64,000 nucleotides of DNA from Paracyclopina nana (GCA_019096065.1 JAGUCH010000004.1:7998001-8062000), one strand, 5' to 3'; positions 1-12,572 are shown, counted from the stretch's first letter. Numbers and translations: made by a program. Notes: generated by a model not told the origin, from the letters alone.

Positions 1-3000
1 AACAGGGCCACTTTGCTGCAGAGGAGATCAAAAACAGAATGAATCATTTGAAAGATCATTGGACTCTCCTTAAGACAAGGTGCGAACAAAGGAGGCAGGA
101 TTTAGAAGATTCTTTGCAGGCTCATCAGTACTTCTCTGATGCTGCAGAAGCAGAGGCCTTCATGAGAGAAAAAGAGTCCTTGGCAGGCAATGAAGATTGT
201 GGCAAGGATGAAGATTCTGCTGAAGCTCTTCTTAAGAGGCATCAAGCCTTCATGGGTGACCTGGAAGGGTTCAAGAGCACAATTGAGATGCTCAAGGAGC
301 AAGCCACCAATTGTAGGCAGCAAGAAACTCCCATAGTGGACATCACTGGCAAAGAATGTGTAATGGCTCTGTATGACTATACAGAGAAGTCTCCTAGGGA
401 AGTTAGCATGAAGAAAGGGGATGTCTTAACACTCCTGAATTCCAATAACAAGGACTGGTGGAAGGTGGAAGTAAATGATAGGCAGGGTTTTGTTCCTGCA
501 GCCTATGTGAAGAAAATTGATCCAGGGCTAACTGCTTCTCAGCAACAGCTGCTTGATAATAGCTCTGTGTCATCCAGGCAAAGCCAGATTGAAACCTTCT
601 TTGAAAGTGTCCTCACTACAGGGGAAGAGAGGACCAAGAGACTTCAAGAAACCCATCGAGCTTTTGTATTGGTCAGAGAGGCTCAAGAGTTGACCAACTG
701 GATTAAAACTAAAGAGCAGCATGCTTCAACCACTGATGTAGGAGAAGACCTTGAGCAGGTTGAACTCATGCAAAAGAAGTTTGATGACTTCCAGTCAGAT
801 CTCAAATCCAATGAGAAGAGATTGACTGAAATGAATGAAATTGCCATGCAACTTGTCACTCTAGGGCAAACTGAAGCTGCCATTAAGATTCAAACTCACT
901 TGGAAGAAGTGAACAAAAAATGGACTGAACTACAAACCACAACCAATGAACGTGTCATGGCTTTTGAAAGGGCACATGAAGTGCAAAGGTATAATCATGA
1001 TGCTGAGGAAACCAGAGATTGGATCATGGAGAAGTATGAAGCATTGACCATTGAAGATTTGGGGGCTGACTTGAGGGGCGTTCAAGCTTTGCAGAGGAAG
1101 CATGAGGGTCTTGAGAGAGACTTGGCTGCATTAGGAGAAAAAATTGAGAATCTTGAGGAAGGTGCTGCCAAGCTGATCAAGAATCATCCTGGGTCTGCTG
1201 ATGAGATAAATGAAAGAAAAGCAGAGATTCTAAAAGACTGGAAGCAACTCAATGTAACAGCTATGGAAAGGAAAGAGAAGCTTTTGGATTCATATGACTT
1301 CCAAAGGTTCTTGTCTGACTTCAGAGACCTAATGGGATGGATTTCAGGCATGAAGAGCTTGATCAACAGTGAGGAAATGGCCACAGATGTCACTGTTGCT
1401 GAAGCATTGCTTGAAAGGCATCAAGAACATAGAACTGAAATTGACGCCAGAGCAGGAACATTCCAGGTAATACTTTGGCTAAGCATTTGCTTTTTTAGAA
1501 AGCGCCTAATTAGCTTTACTTTTTCTTTAGGCTTTTGAGCTATTTGGTCAGCAGCTTCTACAAGCAGATCACTATGCATCAGTTCAAGTTCAAGAGAAAA
1601 TTGAGTCAATCAAGGAAGCCAGGCAAGACCTGGAGAAAGCCTGGATTGCCCGGCGCATGCAGCTTGACCAATGTCTTGAGCTCCAGCTGTTTTACAGGGA
1701 TTGTGAACAAGCTGAGAATTGGATGACCTCAAGGGAGGCATTCTTGGGTAAGTTAACTTTGGATTCAATTTCAATTTTTCCTAATGCTTTTCCTCAGCAT
1801 CAGATGAAACTGATGGTGGAGATGGTGACACTGTTGAGGCAATGATCAAGAAACATGAGGATTTTGATAAAGCCATTGGCAATCAAGAGGAGAAAATTGA
1901 GTCATTGACAACCTATGCTGATCAGCTTATGTCCTCTGAGCATTATGCAGTCAATGACATCCAAACTAAAAAGGAAGAAGTTCTTGCTAGATGGCAGGAC
2001 TTGAAGCTGGCCTTGATTGACAAAAGGTCCAAGCTGGGAGAATCTCAAACCTTGCAACAATTCTCCAGAGATGCAGATGAAATTGAAAATTGGATGCTTG
2101 AGAAGCTGCAATTGGCTGAAGAAGAATCCTACAAGGATCCAGCTAACATCCAATCAAAGCACCAGAAGCACCAAGCTTTTGAAGCTGAATTGGCTGCAAA
2201 TGCAGAAAGAGTTCAGTCAGTCTTGTCAATGGGACAGAACTTGATTGAGCGCAGGAAATGCACTGGTTCAGAGGAAGCTGTTCAGCAAAGGCTTGAAATG
2301 ATCTCTGAGCAATGGGAAACATTGACCAGGAAGACCTCAGAGAAGTCAATGAAGCTTAAGGAAGCCAACAGGCAGCGAACCTTCATTGCTGCAGTCAAGG
2401 ATCTTGACTTTTGGTTGGGTGAGGTGGACTCTTTGCTGAATACTGATGATTCAGGCAAGGATCTTGCTTCAGTTCAAAACTTGACTAAGAAGCATCAGCT
2501 ACTAGAGGCAGATATCTCCTCACATGAAGAAAGGATCTCTGACATGAACGAGCAAGCCAATTCTTTGGTCAGTTGTGAGCAATTTGACACTGCTGACATT
2601 GACAATAAGCGGAACAAGATTAATCAACATTTTGCCAGGATCAAGGAGTTGGCAAACAGTCGCCAGTCAAGGCTCACTGAAGCAAACACTTTGCACAACT
2701 TCTTCAGAGACATTGCTGATGAAGAATCTTGGATCAAAGAGAAGAAGCTCCTGGTGGGATCTGATGATTATGGAAGGGACTTGAATGGAGTTCTCAATCT
2801 AAAGAAGAAACATAAGCGAATGGCTTCTGAGCTTGCCAACCATGAGTCCACCATTGAGTCAATCCAGACTGCAGGACAAACACTAATTGAAGCCTCTAAA
2901 TATGGTACTGAGGACATTGTCCAAAGGTTGAATGTTTTAGCTGAATCTTGGAATGAGTTGAGAGGGATTAGTGAGACCAGAACAAGAAAGCTGGAGGAAT

Positions 3001-4865
3001 CAATCACCTACCAAAAGTTTTTGGCTACCATTGAGGAAGAAGAAGCTTGGATTTCTGAGAAGCAGCAGCTCTTGTCAGTTCCAGACTTGGGAGAAAACAT
3101 GGCAACAGTCCAAAGTCTTTTGAAGAAGCATGTGGCTTTTGAAAATGACCTCGTGAATCACACCAAGAAATGCACTGACATCAATGTTGCAGGCCAGGAA
3201 CTCATTGAGGCAAAGAACCACCATGCTGACTCCATTGTGCAAAGGTATGCATCTCATGGAATTTAAAAAAATACATTTCTCAATTATTCTCTTTTTAGAT
3301 GTGACCAGTTGAGGAACAAAATGCACAACCTAGGAGAGCTAGCCAATGTTCGAAAGCAAAATTTGCATGATAACTCAGCCTATTTGCAATTCATGTGGAA
3401 AGCTGATGTTGTTGAATCATGGATAGCTGACAAGGAGAACAACATAAAAACTGATGACTACGGGAAGGACTTGTCTAGTGTGCAGACTCTGTTGACAAAG
3501 CAAGACACTTTTGACATTGGACTTGAAGCTTTTGAATCTGAAGGCATTCAAAACATCACTGCCCTCAAGGAGCAGCTGGTTTCATCCGGCCATAGCCAGT
3601 CTTCCTCCATCACCAGGAAGTACGAAGAAGTCATTGGACGTTGGAATACACTGGTTGCAGATTCAAGCAATCGCAAGACCAAGTTGCTTCAAGTTCAGGA
3701 CCAGTTCAGGCAAATTGAAGAGCTATTTCTGACTTTTGCAAAGAAGGCTTCCGCCTTTAACTCTTGGTTTGAGAATGCAGAAGAGGACATGACTGATCCA
3801 GTCAGATGTAACTCTGTTGAGGAAATTCGATCCTTGAAAGAAGCCCATGCCCAATTCCAAGCATCTTTGACTGCTGCCAACACTGACTTTGAGGCCTTGA
3901 TCATGCTTGACAAGCAGATCAAGAGCTACAATGTTGGTGTCAATCCATACACCTGGTTCACTATGCAGGCCTTGGAGGAGACCTGGAGGAACCTCCAGAA
4001 GATCATCAAGGACAGGGAAGTGGAGCTGGTTAAGGAGGAGCAAAGGCAAGAAGACAATGACCAACTAAGAAAGCAATTTGCCAAGCATGCCAATGCATTC
4101 CATGGATGGTTGACTGAGACCAGAGCATCAATGATGGAAGGAACAGGAACACTCGAAGAACAACTGGCATCAATTGCTATCACTGCTCATGAAGTGGCCA
4201 ACAAAGGAGGCGGTGATCTCAAGAAAATAGAAGACTTGGGGTCAATTCTGGAGGAACATCTCATCTTGGACAACAGGTACACTGAACATTCCACAGTGGG
4301 CCTGGCACAGCAGTGGGATCAACTGAACCAGCTGGGTATGAGGATCCGGCACAATCTGGAGCAGCAGATCCAGGCTCGCAATCAATCCGGAGTGACTGAA
4401 GACCAACTCAAGGAGTTCTCAATGATGTTTAGGCACTTTGACAAGGACAAGTCTGGCAAACTGAGCCATGATGAGTTCAAGTCATGCTTGAGAGCACTTG
4501 GATATGACTTACCGGTGGCTGAAGAGGAAGGCGATGAAGAGCCTGAATTTGATGCCATCTTAGCGATTGTGGATCCGAACAAGGATGGCTATGTCAACTT
4601 GCAAGACTTCATGGGCTTCATGATCTCCAAGGAGACTGAGAATGTGCAATCCTTTGAGGATGTGGAGAATGCCTTCAAGACCATCACCAATGAGAGGGAA
4701 TACATCACCAAGGAGGAATTGTATGCCAACTTGAACAGACCGATGGCAGATTATTGCCTTGGCAAGATGACTGGTTACTCTGATCCCAAAACTGGCCAGA
4801 CCATCAAGGATGCCTATGACTACATGGAGTTCATGCACATTCTATTCCAAATTAATGGCAAATAA
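1..4865 (+). CDS. alpha-Spec: alpha-spectrin, 3' part (5' end outside the window)
   Basis: Alpha subunit of spectrin, the antiparallel heterodimer that crosslinks actin beneath the plasma membrane. The exons are 1-1466 (frame begins at base 3), 1531-1747, 1798-3244 and 3299-4865, with GT-AG introns of 64, 50 and 54 bp; all phases join, giving 1,564 residues. The usual family length is about 2,400, so roughly 850 N-terminal residues lie off the left edge. Residues about 118-173 are an SH3 domain ([19 protein letters not shown], then DWWKVEV and [11 protein letters not shown]). About a dozen triple-helix spectrin repeats follow, each recognisable by its W and by KKHxxFE-type heptads. The C-terminus is calmodulin-like: EF loops at residues 1424-1435 ([12 protein letters not shown]) and 1468-1479 ([12 protein letters not shown]), followed by a degenerate pair ending in [11 protein letters not shown]. 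The calpain/calmodulin insert of vertebrate alpha-II spectrin is not evident after the SH3 domain. G+C is clearly higher than in the flanks. Identification is certain; only the exon borders are hand-made. Confidence 0.97.
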
Positions 4866-4905
4866 TTCTCAGTAGCTAATTCACTGCTTTTAGAATCACT
4901 TCTTC

Positions 4906-4911
4906 AATAAA
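4906..4911 (+). terminator. poly(A) signal of alpha-spectrin
   Basis: AATAAA lies 41 bp after the spectrin stop codon, which gives a short 3' UTR of perhaps 65 bp. No competing signal lies closer to the stop. Confidence 0.7.
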
Positions 4912-4930
4912 CATACTTGCACCAACCTCA

Positions 4931-5830
4931 ATTTATTCGATATCATGAAATCATTAGGATACCAACTTAACTACTGCAAAATTGCAGATTTGTGAGCCTT
5001 TTTGTGGGCCACAAAAGTTAATTACCTTTGTGTCAGCAGAAAAAGGTTCATTTGTAAAGTGATCCAATTTTCCACCTGTCATTAACACCTGTATCATTAG
5101 TCTTTGCAACAATAGTTGCAGCAAAAGGAAAAATCTAACTTTTAGCAAGCCATTCTTAACCAGTATCAATAGCAGAGTTTTAGATTATAAAAAACTTGAA
5201 ATTTTTTTGCTCTCACAGGGTTTCCACATGTTTACCTCAAAAAGAGGCCATTTTAGGTAGTTTTAAGTGGCCTAGACAAAATGTGTGGTCCCTTCAGAAG
5301 TTGAAATGCGTTTTGGTCCATTTGTGGTTGCAGAGCATCATTAAAACCGCAAAATGATATTAATGCCCACCATCATGGAAAATAATGGCGATAAATTGGA
5401 AATTCTGGTCACTATGAGAAAAACAACAACAATTTTGTTTTTTCTACACATTCATTTTTGCTGAAGGATGTTCATCATTCATTAAGGTGTGGCCATCACA
5501 CATTTTTTTAATGTAAACAAAATTAGTGCTATTAGGCAAGTTTGAGCTAGTTGCACAACTTCAACTTAGGGCTAGCTTTTTTGGCCTTGCCAAAATTCCT
5601 ACTGTGAACATCTTTTCTGGTAACGCTGCCAAAATGCATTTACAATCTAAAGTTGGCTAATTCAATTACTTATTATGTTTGCAAATTGAGTTGTTTCATG
5701 GCAAAGCCATCAATCAGGTTTTTTGTTACTAAACTTGCTCAATGGAACATGAAATGCCACGTGGCTTTTTTGTTTACATTTAGTAAAGTGGCTCAGCAGT
5801 TTCACATGCATTTGCTTACTTTTGTTGACA
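4931..5830. other. no gene seen
   Basis: AT-rich single-copy sequence after the spectrin 3' end. No ORF has a credible start, composition or splice context, and no tandem repeat is obvious. Confidence 0.5.
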
Positions 5831-5832
5831 TT

Positions 5833-6150
5833 GACCACGTGGTCACTTCTCAAAGAATGATGGTCATTTTTGTTTACTTTTTAATTTGAATGAAGACCAT
5901 TGGCCTAATTTCTTTTCTTTTTTTATTTGAATGATGGCCACGTGGTCACCTTTTTTAACTTTTTAATTTGAATTATGGATGTGTGGTCACATTTCTTTAT
6001 TTTTTAAGATTTGAATGATGGCCACGTGGTCACTTTTCTTTATTTTTTAAGATTTGAATGATGGGCACGTGGTCACTTTTGTTTACTTTTTTAATTTGAA
6101 TGATGACCACGTGGTCACATTTGTTTACTTTTTATTTGAACAATGGCAGC
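5833..6150. repeat. degenerate tandem repeat carrying a CACGTG palindrome
   Basis: Six units of roughly 40-100 bp share a (G)RCCACGTGGTCAC core followed by a T-rich stretch and TTTGAATGATG. Cores lie at 5833, 5936, about 5979 (mutated to GTGTGGTCAC), 6020, 6063 and 6105. The cores at 5833 and 6105 read GACCACGTGGTC, a perfect 12-bp palindrome containing a CACGTG E-box. Units are diverged in the spacer but conserved in the core. Confidence 0.8.
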
Positions 6151-6949
6151 TTAAGTTTGGCTTTTATCCATTTTGCACAAGACTTAAAAAACATCTTCAC
6201 ACATCATTTCCTCAAATACCCATTTTTTTACCAGGAATTTTTCATCTCACATTAACTCAGCATGGGAGTCAAAAATTCATGATTTTATGGATGCTTTGTC
6301 GGTTGTTCAAAGGAGAAAAAAGGGAGATATTTCTGAGCTTGTTTTGACCTTAACAAAATGTGAGCTGAAGAACAATATAAAAGGCTGAATTTACATGAGG
6401 TGATTAATCAAAATGCCACTTCAAGAGATTCATCTTCGCCTATATAGAATTTCATGGCTGTCAAACTTCGGAGCACCCATTTAGCACAATATCATGCAAC
6501 TTGGTGCATAAAAGGTCATCAATTCTCATCTCAAGTGACAACAGAAATAAAATTGAAATTTCCGCCAAAAATACACAATTTTGCACGTTTATGCCAATTT
6601 CAAGGAAGCTTTTTTCTTGGAAGATTGGGAAAACCGCAGCAGACATTTAAAAATTGCAAAGTAGGCCTATTGGCAAAAAAGGGCTAATTATCAAGCCTAT
6701 AATTGCAGTGTATTGTCTTTTTTTGTTTGCTATTCGCACCACGCGCAAAGTTGAACATAATTAGCAGCATATTTGCAATCTCCGAAGAAGAAGAAAACCG
6801 TACTAGTTTTTTTTCTACTATTTTTGACGCGGTCACACTAAAAAGTGCGCCGAGTGAATTGTGCGCACAGTGAGCACAACGCAGAGTTTAAACGCACTGA
6901 AAAATGCGAAATGTATGTTGTGAAAACAGAGTCGGTTGTACAGGTATAT
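6151..6949. other. no gene seen
   Basis: AT-rich sequence. The last 120 bp are richer in CG dinucleotides and contain GTGCGC/GCGCAC words that grade into the next array. Confidence 0.4.
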
Positions 6950-7560
6950 AACTAAGAGTGTGCAATGTTCACTGTCAATGTGTGTACTGCATATATCTTG
7001 AACACTGTGACAATAATTACAATTTATGTGGAGCATACAATGATTTAGTATGTACATTATGTGCCATAATGAATAAAAAGTGTACAAATGTACATTGTGT
7101 ACAAATGTTCATTGTGTACAAATGTCCATTGTGTACAAGTGTACATTGTGTACAAATGTACATCGTACTGTAGATTTGGTACATAGTGTACATTTTGTAC
7201 ACGCTATACATTTGTACTCACTATACATTTGTACACAATGTAACAACTCTACAGAGTGAGCAAAGTTCACTTTGTGTTCAAAATGTACACTGTCTATGTA
7301 GAATGTGTGCAAAATGTACATACAATGTGTACATGAAGTGTTGCACAAAATGTAGTAGAGAGCACACAAACTGTGCATAGTGTACGTAGAGTGTGTACAA
7401 AATGCACAGTGTAAACGAAATATGCAGTATGTAGAAAATGCACACTGTGTAAATAATGTACAGCTTGCGCAAAATGTACAGTTTGTACAAAAAGTTTGGT
7501 GTGTAGACTCTGTTTAGTGAATAAAAATTATACTTTGTGAACAATATGTACATTGAATAT
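6950..7560. repeat. TGTACA-rich minisatellite
   Basis: Degenerate tandem repeats with a unit near 18-20 bp (GTGTACAAATGTACATT type), most regular at 7078-7170. The palindrome TGTACA recurs on both strands, so long cysteine/tyrosine-rich ORFs appear in several frames; these are read-throughs of the repeat. Confidence 0.85.
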
Positions 7561-8379
7561 GTATTATGGATGTGTCTATCAAAAAAATGTCAATGAAGGT
7601 ATATTGCGCAAAAGGTGATTTGTGCGGATGTGTGTAAATTAGATGAACCCGTTCTAGTGTAAACTTTTAATCATTTGATCAGAGTGCAAATTCCTCATCA
7701 TTAATAATAATCCCGGATTTTTTGCCCTTCCCTGTGTGCCATCTTTGTAAATGGCTGCACTTTTTAACAGATCACACATATAATTTTCGATACACATCAG
7801 AATTCATCACTTTTTTGCTGATGTCAATTTTTTCTATCTCTCTGTGAAATATTTGAAGGGGTGTATTTTTTTGGCATTTTTGCATGCATGTTTTGGTCAA
7901 ATTAGAGTCGTTGGCCCCCATAATTCTCATCATTTTCTCTCTCTCTCTTTCAGTTTCACTGCTGGCATGCAAAATATACCACACCAGTATGGCTGTTTTG
8001 GAATCCAATAAAAATGGGCTCACATTCCATCTTTGTGAGTCACACCCATCCAAACTAAGTTTAAATTGTTTTTTTAAGTTCAAAAATATTTATTAGCAAA
8101 ACTGACTCCCTTCAGCAAGGCTCAGATTTTGCCTAGAGTTTTACTATGAGCAAGATTTACATTGTGACATTTATCAAGGTTTGGAACACTTCTACATTTT
8201 TCACTAGGGCTTTGCCACATATAGTCTTTTTGGTCATCAATGTTGTAGGTTATCTAAGGTTTTTAGACTTAGACATAGTTTCTTAAGGGATCTAATAATT
8301 CTTTGGTTCCAAGTTTCTTAGCTAAGTTTCCTAGGTAATCTGTGAAATTAAAGTTTATTAGGTCATGTTTTAACATATC
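7561..8379. other. no gene seen
   Basis: Mostly unique AT-rich sequence. A good polypyrimidine tract and AG occurs at about 7940-7952, but no convincing reading frame follows. The 3' part (8100-8380) contains increasingly clear relics of the AAGGTTTCT repeat. Confidence 0.4.
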
Positions 8380-8570
8380 ATGGCTTTTTAGGTTATCAAG
8401 GTTTCTAAAAGTATCAAGGTTTCTAGAGGTATCAAGGTTTCTAAAGGTATCAAGGTTTCTAAAGGTATCAAGGTTTCTAAGGGTATCAAGGTTTCTTTGG
8501 TTATAAAGGTTTCTAAGGGTATCAAGGTTTCTTAGGTTATAAAGGTTTCTTAAGTAAACAAGGTTTTTCA
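8380..8570. repeat. 18-bp minisatellite (TATCAAGGTTTCTAAAGG)
   Basis: About ten near-identical 18-bp units, with degenerate copies on both sides. Confidence 0.9.
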
Positions 8571-9504
8571 GGTTCAGTCAGTGTATTAGGTTTTCAAGGC
8601 TTCCAAGATAACTATGGATTCTTAGGTTACCAAAGCTATAAAGCTGGATTACTAAGGTCTTTTATCATTATTTTAAAGGACACTATGCATCTTAAAGTTC
8701 TTGGAAGGGACTTACAGATAATTTGAGGAATGTCATGTTTTCTAAAAATTAACAGCTTGACTTCTAGTCGATTTAGCATTAAGAAAAAATTAATAAAATC
8801 CCCATGATAAAATGCATGCAAATTTAGCCAGATGAGGCCAAAAAAAGCTAGTGAAGAATTTTAAAAGGGTGGAAGAGGCAGAAGAAGATTCAAAGTGCAT
8901 TCAAATTGCCTGGTTAAGAAAAAAAGAATACCAAAATGGTGGCCATTTTTTCCCGCATCGCTGTCAATCTCGGGTCAATTCAAGGTGGGCAAAAAGTGGG
9001 TGAAATTAAAAAGCCATGAAAAACAAAAAAGCCCTTTCACTCCTCCAATGCAAATAGAGGATCAATCACGTGGAATTTGGTTTTCACCTTTACCATTCAA
9101 AGTTTTAAAGCACTCAAGAGTGACCAGCAGACTGCTATTGGATTACCTACTGTACTACTATGTTACACAATGGATGGATTTTTGCGGAATCCCCTTGAAA
9201 ACGACCCTACAATGCGGGACACCTTTTTTAAGGCTTACCAAGGCAATTTTATGGCCGATTACGAAGAAAAGGAAGAAAAAATCTGGCCCAACACGAAAAT
9301 GTCACATAATGGCTCCTTGAGGCTAAATTTGTCCAAAGGCAAATTTGAGGCAAACTTGAGGCAAAAATTAAATCATCCATTTCATAATACCTCATTTTTA
9401 GGGTAAAATTAGTCATTATAAGGTTCAATAATTCAGATTTCAAAGGAAAATAACTTATCGAAATTAAGCCAAAAAGACCCAATTTTGGTCAAAATGACAT
9501 ATGG
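8571..9504. other. no gene seen
   Basis: Unique AT-rich sequence. The 141-codon frame at 8895-9320 and an overlapping 109-codon frame lack splice or start context and look like chance ORFs. Confidence 0.4.
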
Positions 9505-9806
9505 TTCAGTTTGAGGCAAAATTCTCATTTTGAAGCAAAATTCTCATTTTGAGGCAAAAATTATCACTTTGAGCCAAAAATTCTCACTTTGAGCCAAAAA
9601 TTCTCATTTTGAGGCAAAATTCTCATTTTGAGGCAAAATTCTCATTTTGAGGCAAAATTCTCATTTTGAGGCAAAATTCTCATTTTGAGGCAAAATTCTC
9701 ATTTTGAGGCAAAATTCTCATTTTGAGCCAAAAATTCTCACTTAGAGCCAAAAATTCTCATTTTGAGCGAAAATAGATCATTTTGAGCCAAAATAGATCA
9801 TTTTAA
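9505..9806. repeat. 19-bp minisatellite (GAGGCAAAATTCTCATTTT)
   Basis: About fifteen tandem 19-20 bp units. The central block is nearly perfect; both ends drift to GAGCCAAAAATTCTCA and GAGCCAAAATAGATCA variants. Confidence 0.93.
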
Positions 9807-10659
9807 GATACAAATATTACTTAAGTCAAATTGATTTATTTTTAGCAAGATCATCAAATTCAACCCATTGCCAAAAAATGTTTGAATAGTCACACGAATC
9901 CAAATAAAGAAGTCCAATGTGGAATTATTGAAAGTGCATTTAATCCACTCATTAGTCATCATTCCTTAATTCTTCTTTATGGAGAAGAGAAGCCCAAAAA
10001 GAAACATGAATGACTTGTATTTCTGCCTCCAAGCCATTTCCCAAGATTATTAAATAATAATGAAGCTAATTTGTCAGCACTTTCAATTAAAAAAAAAACT
10101 TTATTGGTAGCATTAATAATTTCCTCGGCCATTTTTACCCTAAAATATTACAATTTGGTAAGATTTAAAAATATGCACAATTCAAATGATTTTTTGAGCT
10201 TATAATATAATTGAAAATAATCCGAGTCACTTTTAATAAGGGATTCGCGGTCAATGCACAGTGGGGGTGTTTTCCCTATTAAAGTTCTACAATAAATGAG
10301 CTCTTCAATTGAAAATACTTTTTTAAGAATTTTGGATTTTGGGCTGACTTTGGCAATTTTGGGGCACTTAATTAAAAGTGGTAATTGAAAAAAAGGTGCA
10401 AAATCTGCGATGCAGAAATAATTGGCCTTTTTGTGCAACCTTTAGGCTCTTTTGCATCAAGTGTCAACTGGAATTTTCAAGCATGCTCATGAGCATACAT
10501 TGCAAGCTGATTTGCGTCAAAAATGTCAAATTAAGTCAATTCTTGCCAAAATTGACAGATTAGGTGCAATCTTGTCAAAAGAGCCAACAATAACAAAATA
10601 GAAATAAAGTTGAGTGCACAAAATAGCTATAACAGGCTAAAATGAATTAGAATCATTCA
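9807..10659. other. no gene seen
   Basis: AT-rich sequence without a credible gene. CAATGCACAGTGGGGG at 10253-10268 repeats, base for base over 13 positions, the junction of the inverted-repeat element at 23,633; no matching second end was found nearby. Confidence 0.4.
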
Positions 10660-10985
10660 AAGTGAGTCAGATTTCGTCAAAATGAGTCAAAATCTATCTA
10701 AATGAGTAGAAACGTTGCCTTAAAATGACTCAACATCCTCAAAATGACTCAAAATCCTCAAAATTAGTCAAAATCCTCAATATAGTCAAAATCCTCAAAA
10801 TTTGTCAAAATCTTCAATGTAGTCAAATTCCTCAATTTGAGTCAAAAAATCATAAAAATCAGTAAAAATTCTGAAAAGGAGTAACGCATTTAAAATGACT
10901 CAACATCCTCAAAATGATTCAAAATCCTCAAAATGTTTCAAAATCCTCAAAATGAGTCAAAATCCTCAAAAATAGTCAAAATCAA
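10660..10985. repeat. degenerate minisatellite (AATGAGTCAAAATCCTCAA)
   Basis: Repeated AAATCCTCAAAATGAGTC words with a spacing near 17-20 bp, diverged at the 5' end. Confidence 0.8.
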
Positions 10986-11224
10986 TCAAAATATCTGGTT
11001 AGTCAGATTGAAATTCCATGAGCACAATTAGAAATTACAGCTATTTTAATTAGGCGCTCGGAATGAGAATTATGACATTGACCCAGCTCTTAAATCTGTC
11101 AGAAAAAGGTCCAAAAGGAAATCCAAGCTTATCAGATGCAATGGGCAATTTTCCCTATACTATAAAGATAATCACAATAGATATTCACTTACCTTTAATT
11201 TCAAGCAACAAAAAAGCGCCAAAA

Positions 11225-11477
11225 AATGTCAACAAACTAAAAGCGCGCGCGCGCGCGCTCGATTTAAATTGACCTCATTATGTAAACAATCAACAAATAA
11301 GTCACGGGGCTTTTTTCCCGATGCGTTGACGCAAAAAGTGACGCGCGCGCCCGCGCGCAGCTCAAAAGTAAACAAATTGACGCGCGCGCTCAAGCGAATT
11401 CAGTTTTCCGTTGAGTGCGATCTCGTGAAGAGATGAATTTTCAGTTTCAACAGTGAGGGAAATTTCAGTGACATAAC
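11225..11477 (+). promoter_or_regulatory. CpG-rich 5' region of the following ORF
   Basis: In an AT-rich setting this stretch has a (GC)8 run at 11243-11258, further CGCGCG blocks at 11342-11390 and many CpGs. At 11400 TTCAGTTTTCCG contains TCAGT, the arthropod initiator core. The alternating GC run is also a classic Z-DNA former. Promoter function is inferred from position and composition only. Confidence 0.4.
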
Positions 11478-12572
11478 ATGTACTACCCCCATCAGTTTCA
11501 GTGCTGCAGTCACTTTTATTGCCATAATAATGTCGCACCGGTTCACCTCTACCCAACAGCTGCAACGGCAACAAATTTTTCCCAGAGGATCGAGAGTGAA
11601 CGCGATCATCGAAACCGGTTAAGCCAGCACAACAAACCGGTTTCGCTTCGACCCTCCATGAGCTTTGCTCATCGGTTTAACCAGTATGAAGGGAATTGCC
11701 AACAAAGGCCCAAATACCAAACTTTGGACTTGCGAAGGCTGAATTCCAACGAGTTTAACCAGTCTGTGATTTCTAGGCATGACTCGGCTGTTGTCGATTA
11801 TGGCAGATTAACCGGTTTGAAGCGGAAACATGAGTTTAACCAGTCTGTGATGATGGCGAGGCCTGATGGCGGCCACCATCAAAAGGTGTTGAAAACAGCC
11901 AGTTTGAGGCATAACCAGTCTGGTGACTCGTTTGTGACAGTGGCCAAAACGGCCAGTTTGAGGCATCATAACCAGTCCAGTGGCTACCATCCCGACAAAA
12001 GTGGCCGAAGAGTGCCTAAAACAGCCAATTATGGCACAGTTGAGGAGTGGGTGAGCATAAGTGGCCAAAGAGTGGCCAAAACAGCCAGTTTTGACTCCAG
12101 CCACAAGAAGGTGAAGAAACGTCAACAAACAGCTGATTTGAGCCTTAACCAGTCGAGAAGTTTCAATTTGGGCCAGAAAGTCGCCAACTCTGCAAGTTAT
12201 GACACGGTCAATGAGAGCAAGAGGGTGTCAGACAAAAGTGGCCAAAAAGTGCTCAAAACAGCCAGTTTGACCGCAAAGCTGCAGGGGCAATCTGTGGGCA
12301 TTCACAAGCTGATTTTCGACCAGATGAATAATAATGAAGTTAGTGCAAGTGGGTTACCAGATGGCCAACAGTGTTGCCAGAACAAAAGGTTGCTCAGCAC
12401 TGAGGAGCAAAGGAAATTGGTGAAATTCAGGAAGTTTTTGGCCTCAGTCCAAATTGGCAGCAAAAGTGTATTTTTGGACAAAATTGAGGCCATTCTAAGG
12501 AGGCAAAAGAGGCAAGCCAAAAAGTCCATTGTTGATGAGCATGGCTTACCCAGTTCTTCAGTTCAAAGGTAA
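11478..12572 (+). CDS. repeat-bearing basic protein, unrecognised
   Basis: A 364-codon frame with an in-frame stop 9 bp before this ATG and composition unlike the flanking arrays. The N-terminus is rich in His, Tyr and Asn. Residues about 130-275 carry six degenerate copies of a (S)GQ+V(L/A/P)KTAS(L/F/Y) motif spaced 15-45 residues, several followed by HNQS. The last 60 residues are a charged segment (EEQRKLVKFRKFLASVQIG, then ILRRQKRQAKK) predicted to be helical. The frame ends exactly at AAAG|GTAAGT (12,569), a perfect splice donor, so the annotated stop is probably intronic. One candidate 3' exon starts at 12,863 after TTTCTAG (phase fits; 24 codons then TAA), but it lies in repetitive sequence. 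An acceptor at 11,585 could also make a shorter first coding exon. I know no family for it. Whether it is real rests on frame length, motif conservation and the donor. Confidence 0.6.
   Translation: MYYPHQFQCCSHFYCHNNVAPVHLYPTAATATNFSQRIESERDHRNRLSQHNKPVSLRPSMSFAHRFNQYEGNCQQRPKYQTLDLRRLNSNEFNQSVISRHDSAVVDYGRLTGLKRKHEFNQSVMMARPDGGHHQKVLKTASLRHNQSGDSFVTVAKTASLRHHNQSSGYHPDKSGRRVPKTANYGTVEEWVSISGQRVAKTASFDSSHKKVKKRQQTADLSLNQSRSFNLGQKVANSASYDTVNESKRVSDKSGQKVLKTASLTAKLQGQSVGIHKLIFDQMNNNEVSASGLPDGQQCCQNKRLLSTEEQRKLVKFRKFLASVQIGSKSVFLDKIEAILRRQKRQAKKSIVDEHGLPSSSVQR

Noticed and set aside
7884-8096. 70-codon frame behind a strong polypyrimidine tract
   Set aside because: The predicted exon reaches stops or repeat quickly in every phase and no donor or partner exon fits.
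8895-9406. Two overlapping frames of 141 and 109 codons
   Set aside because: They overlap each other in different frames, have poly-Lys and low-complexity composition and no context.
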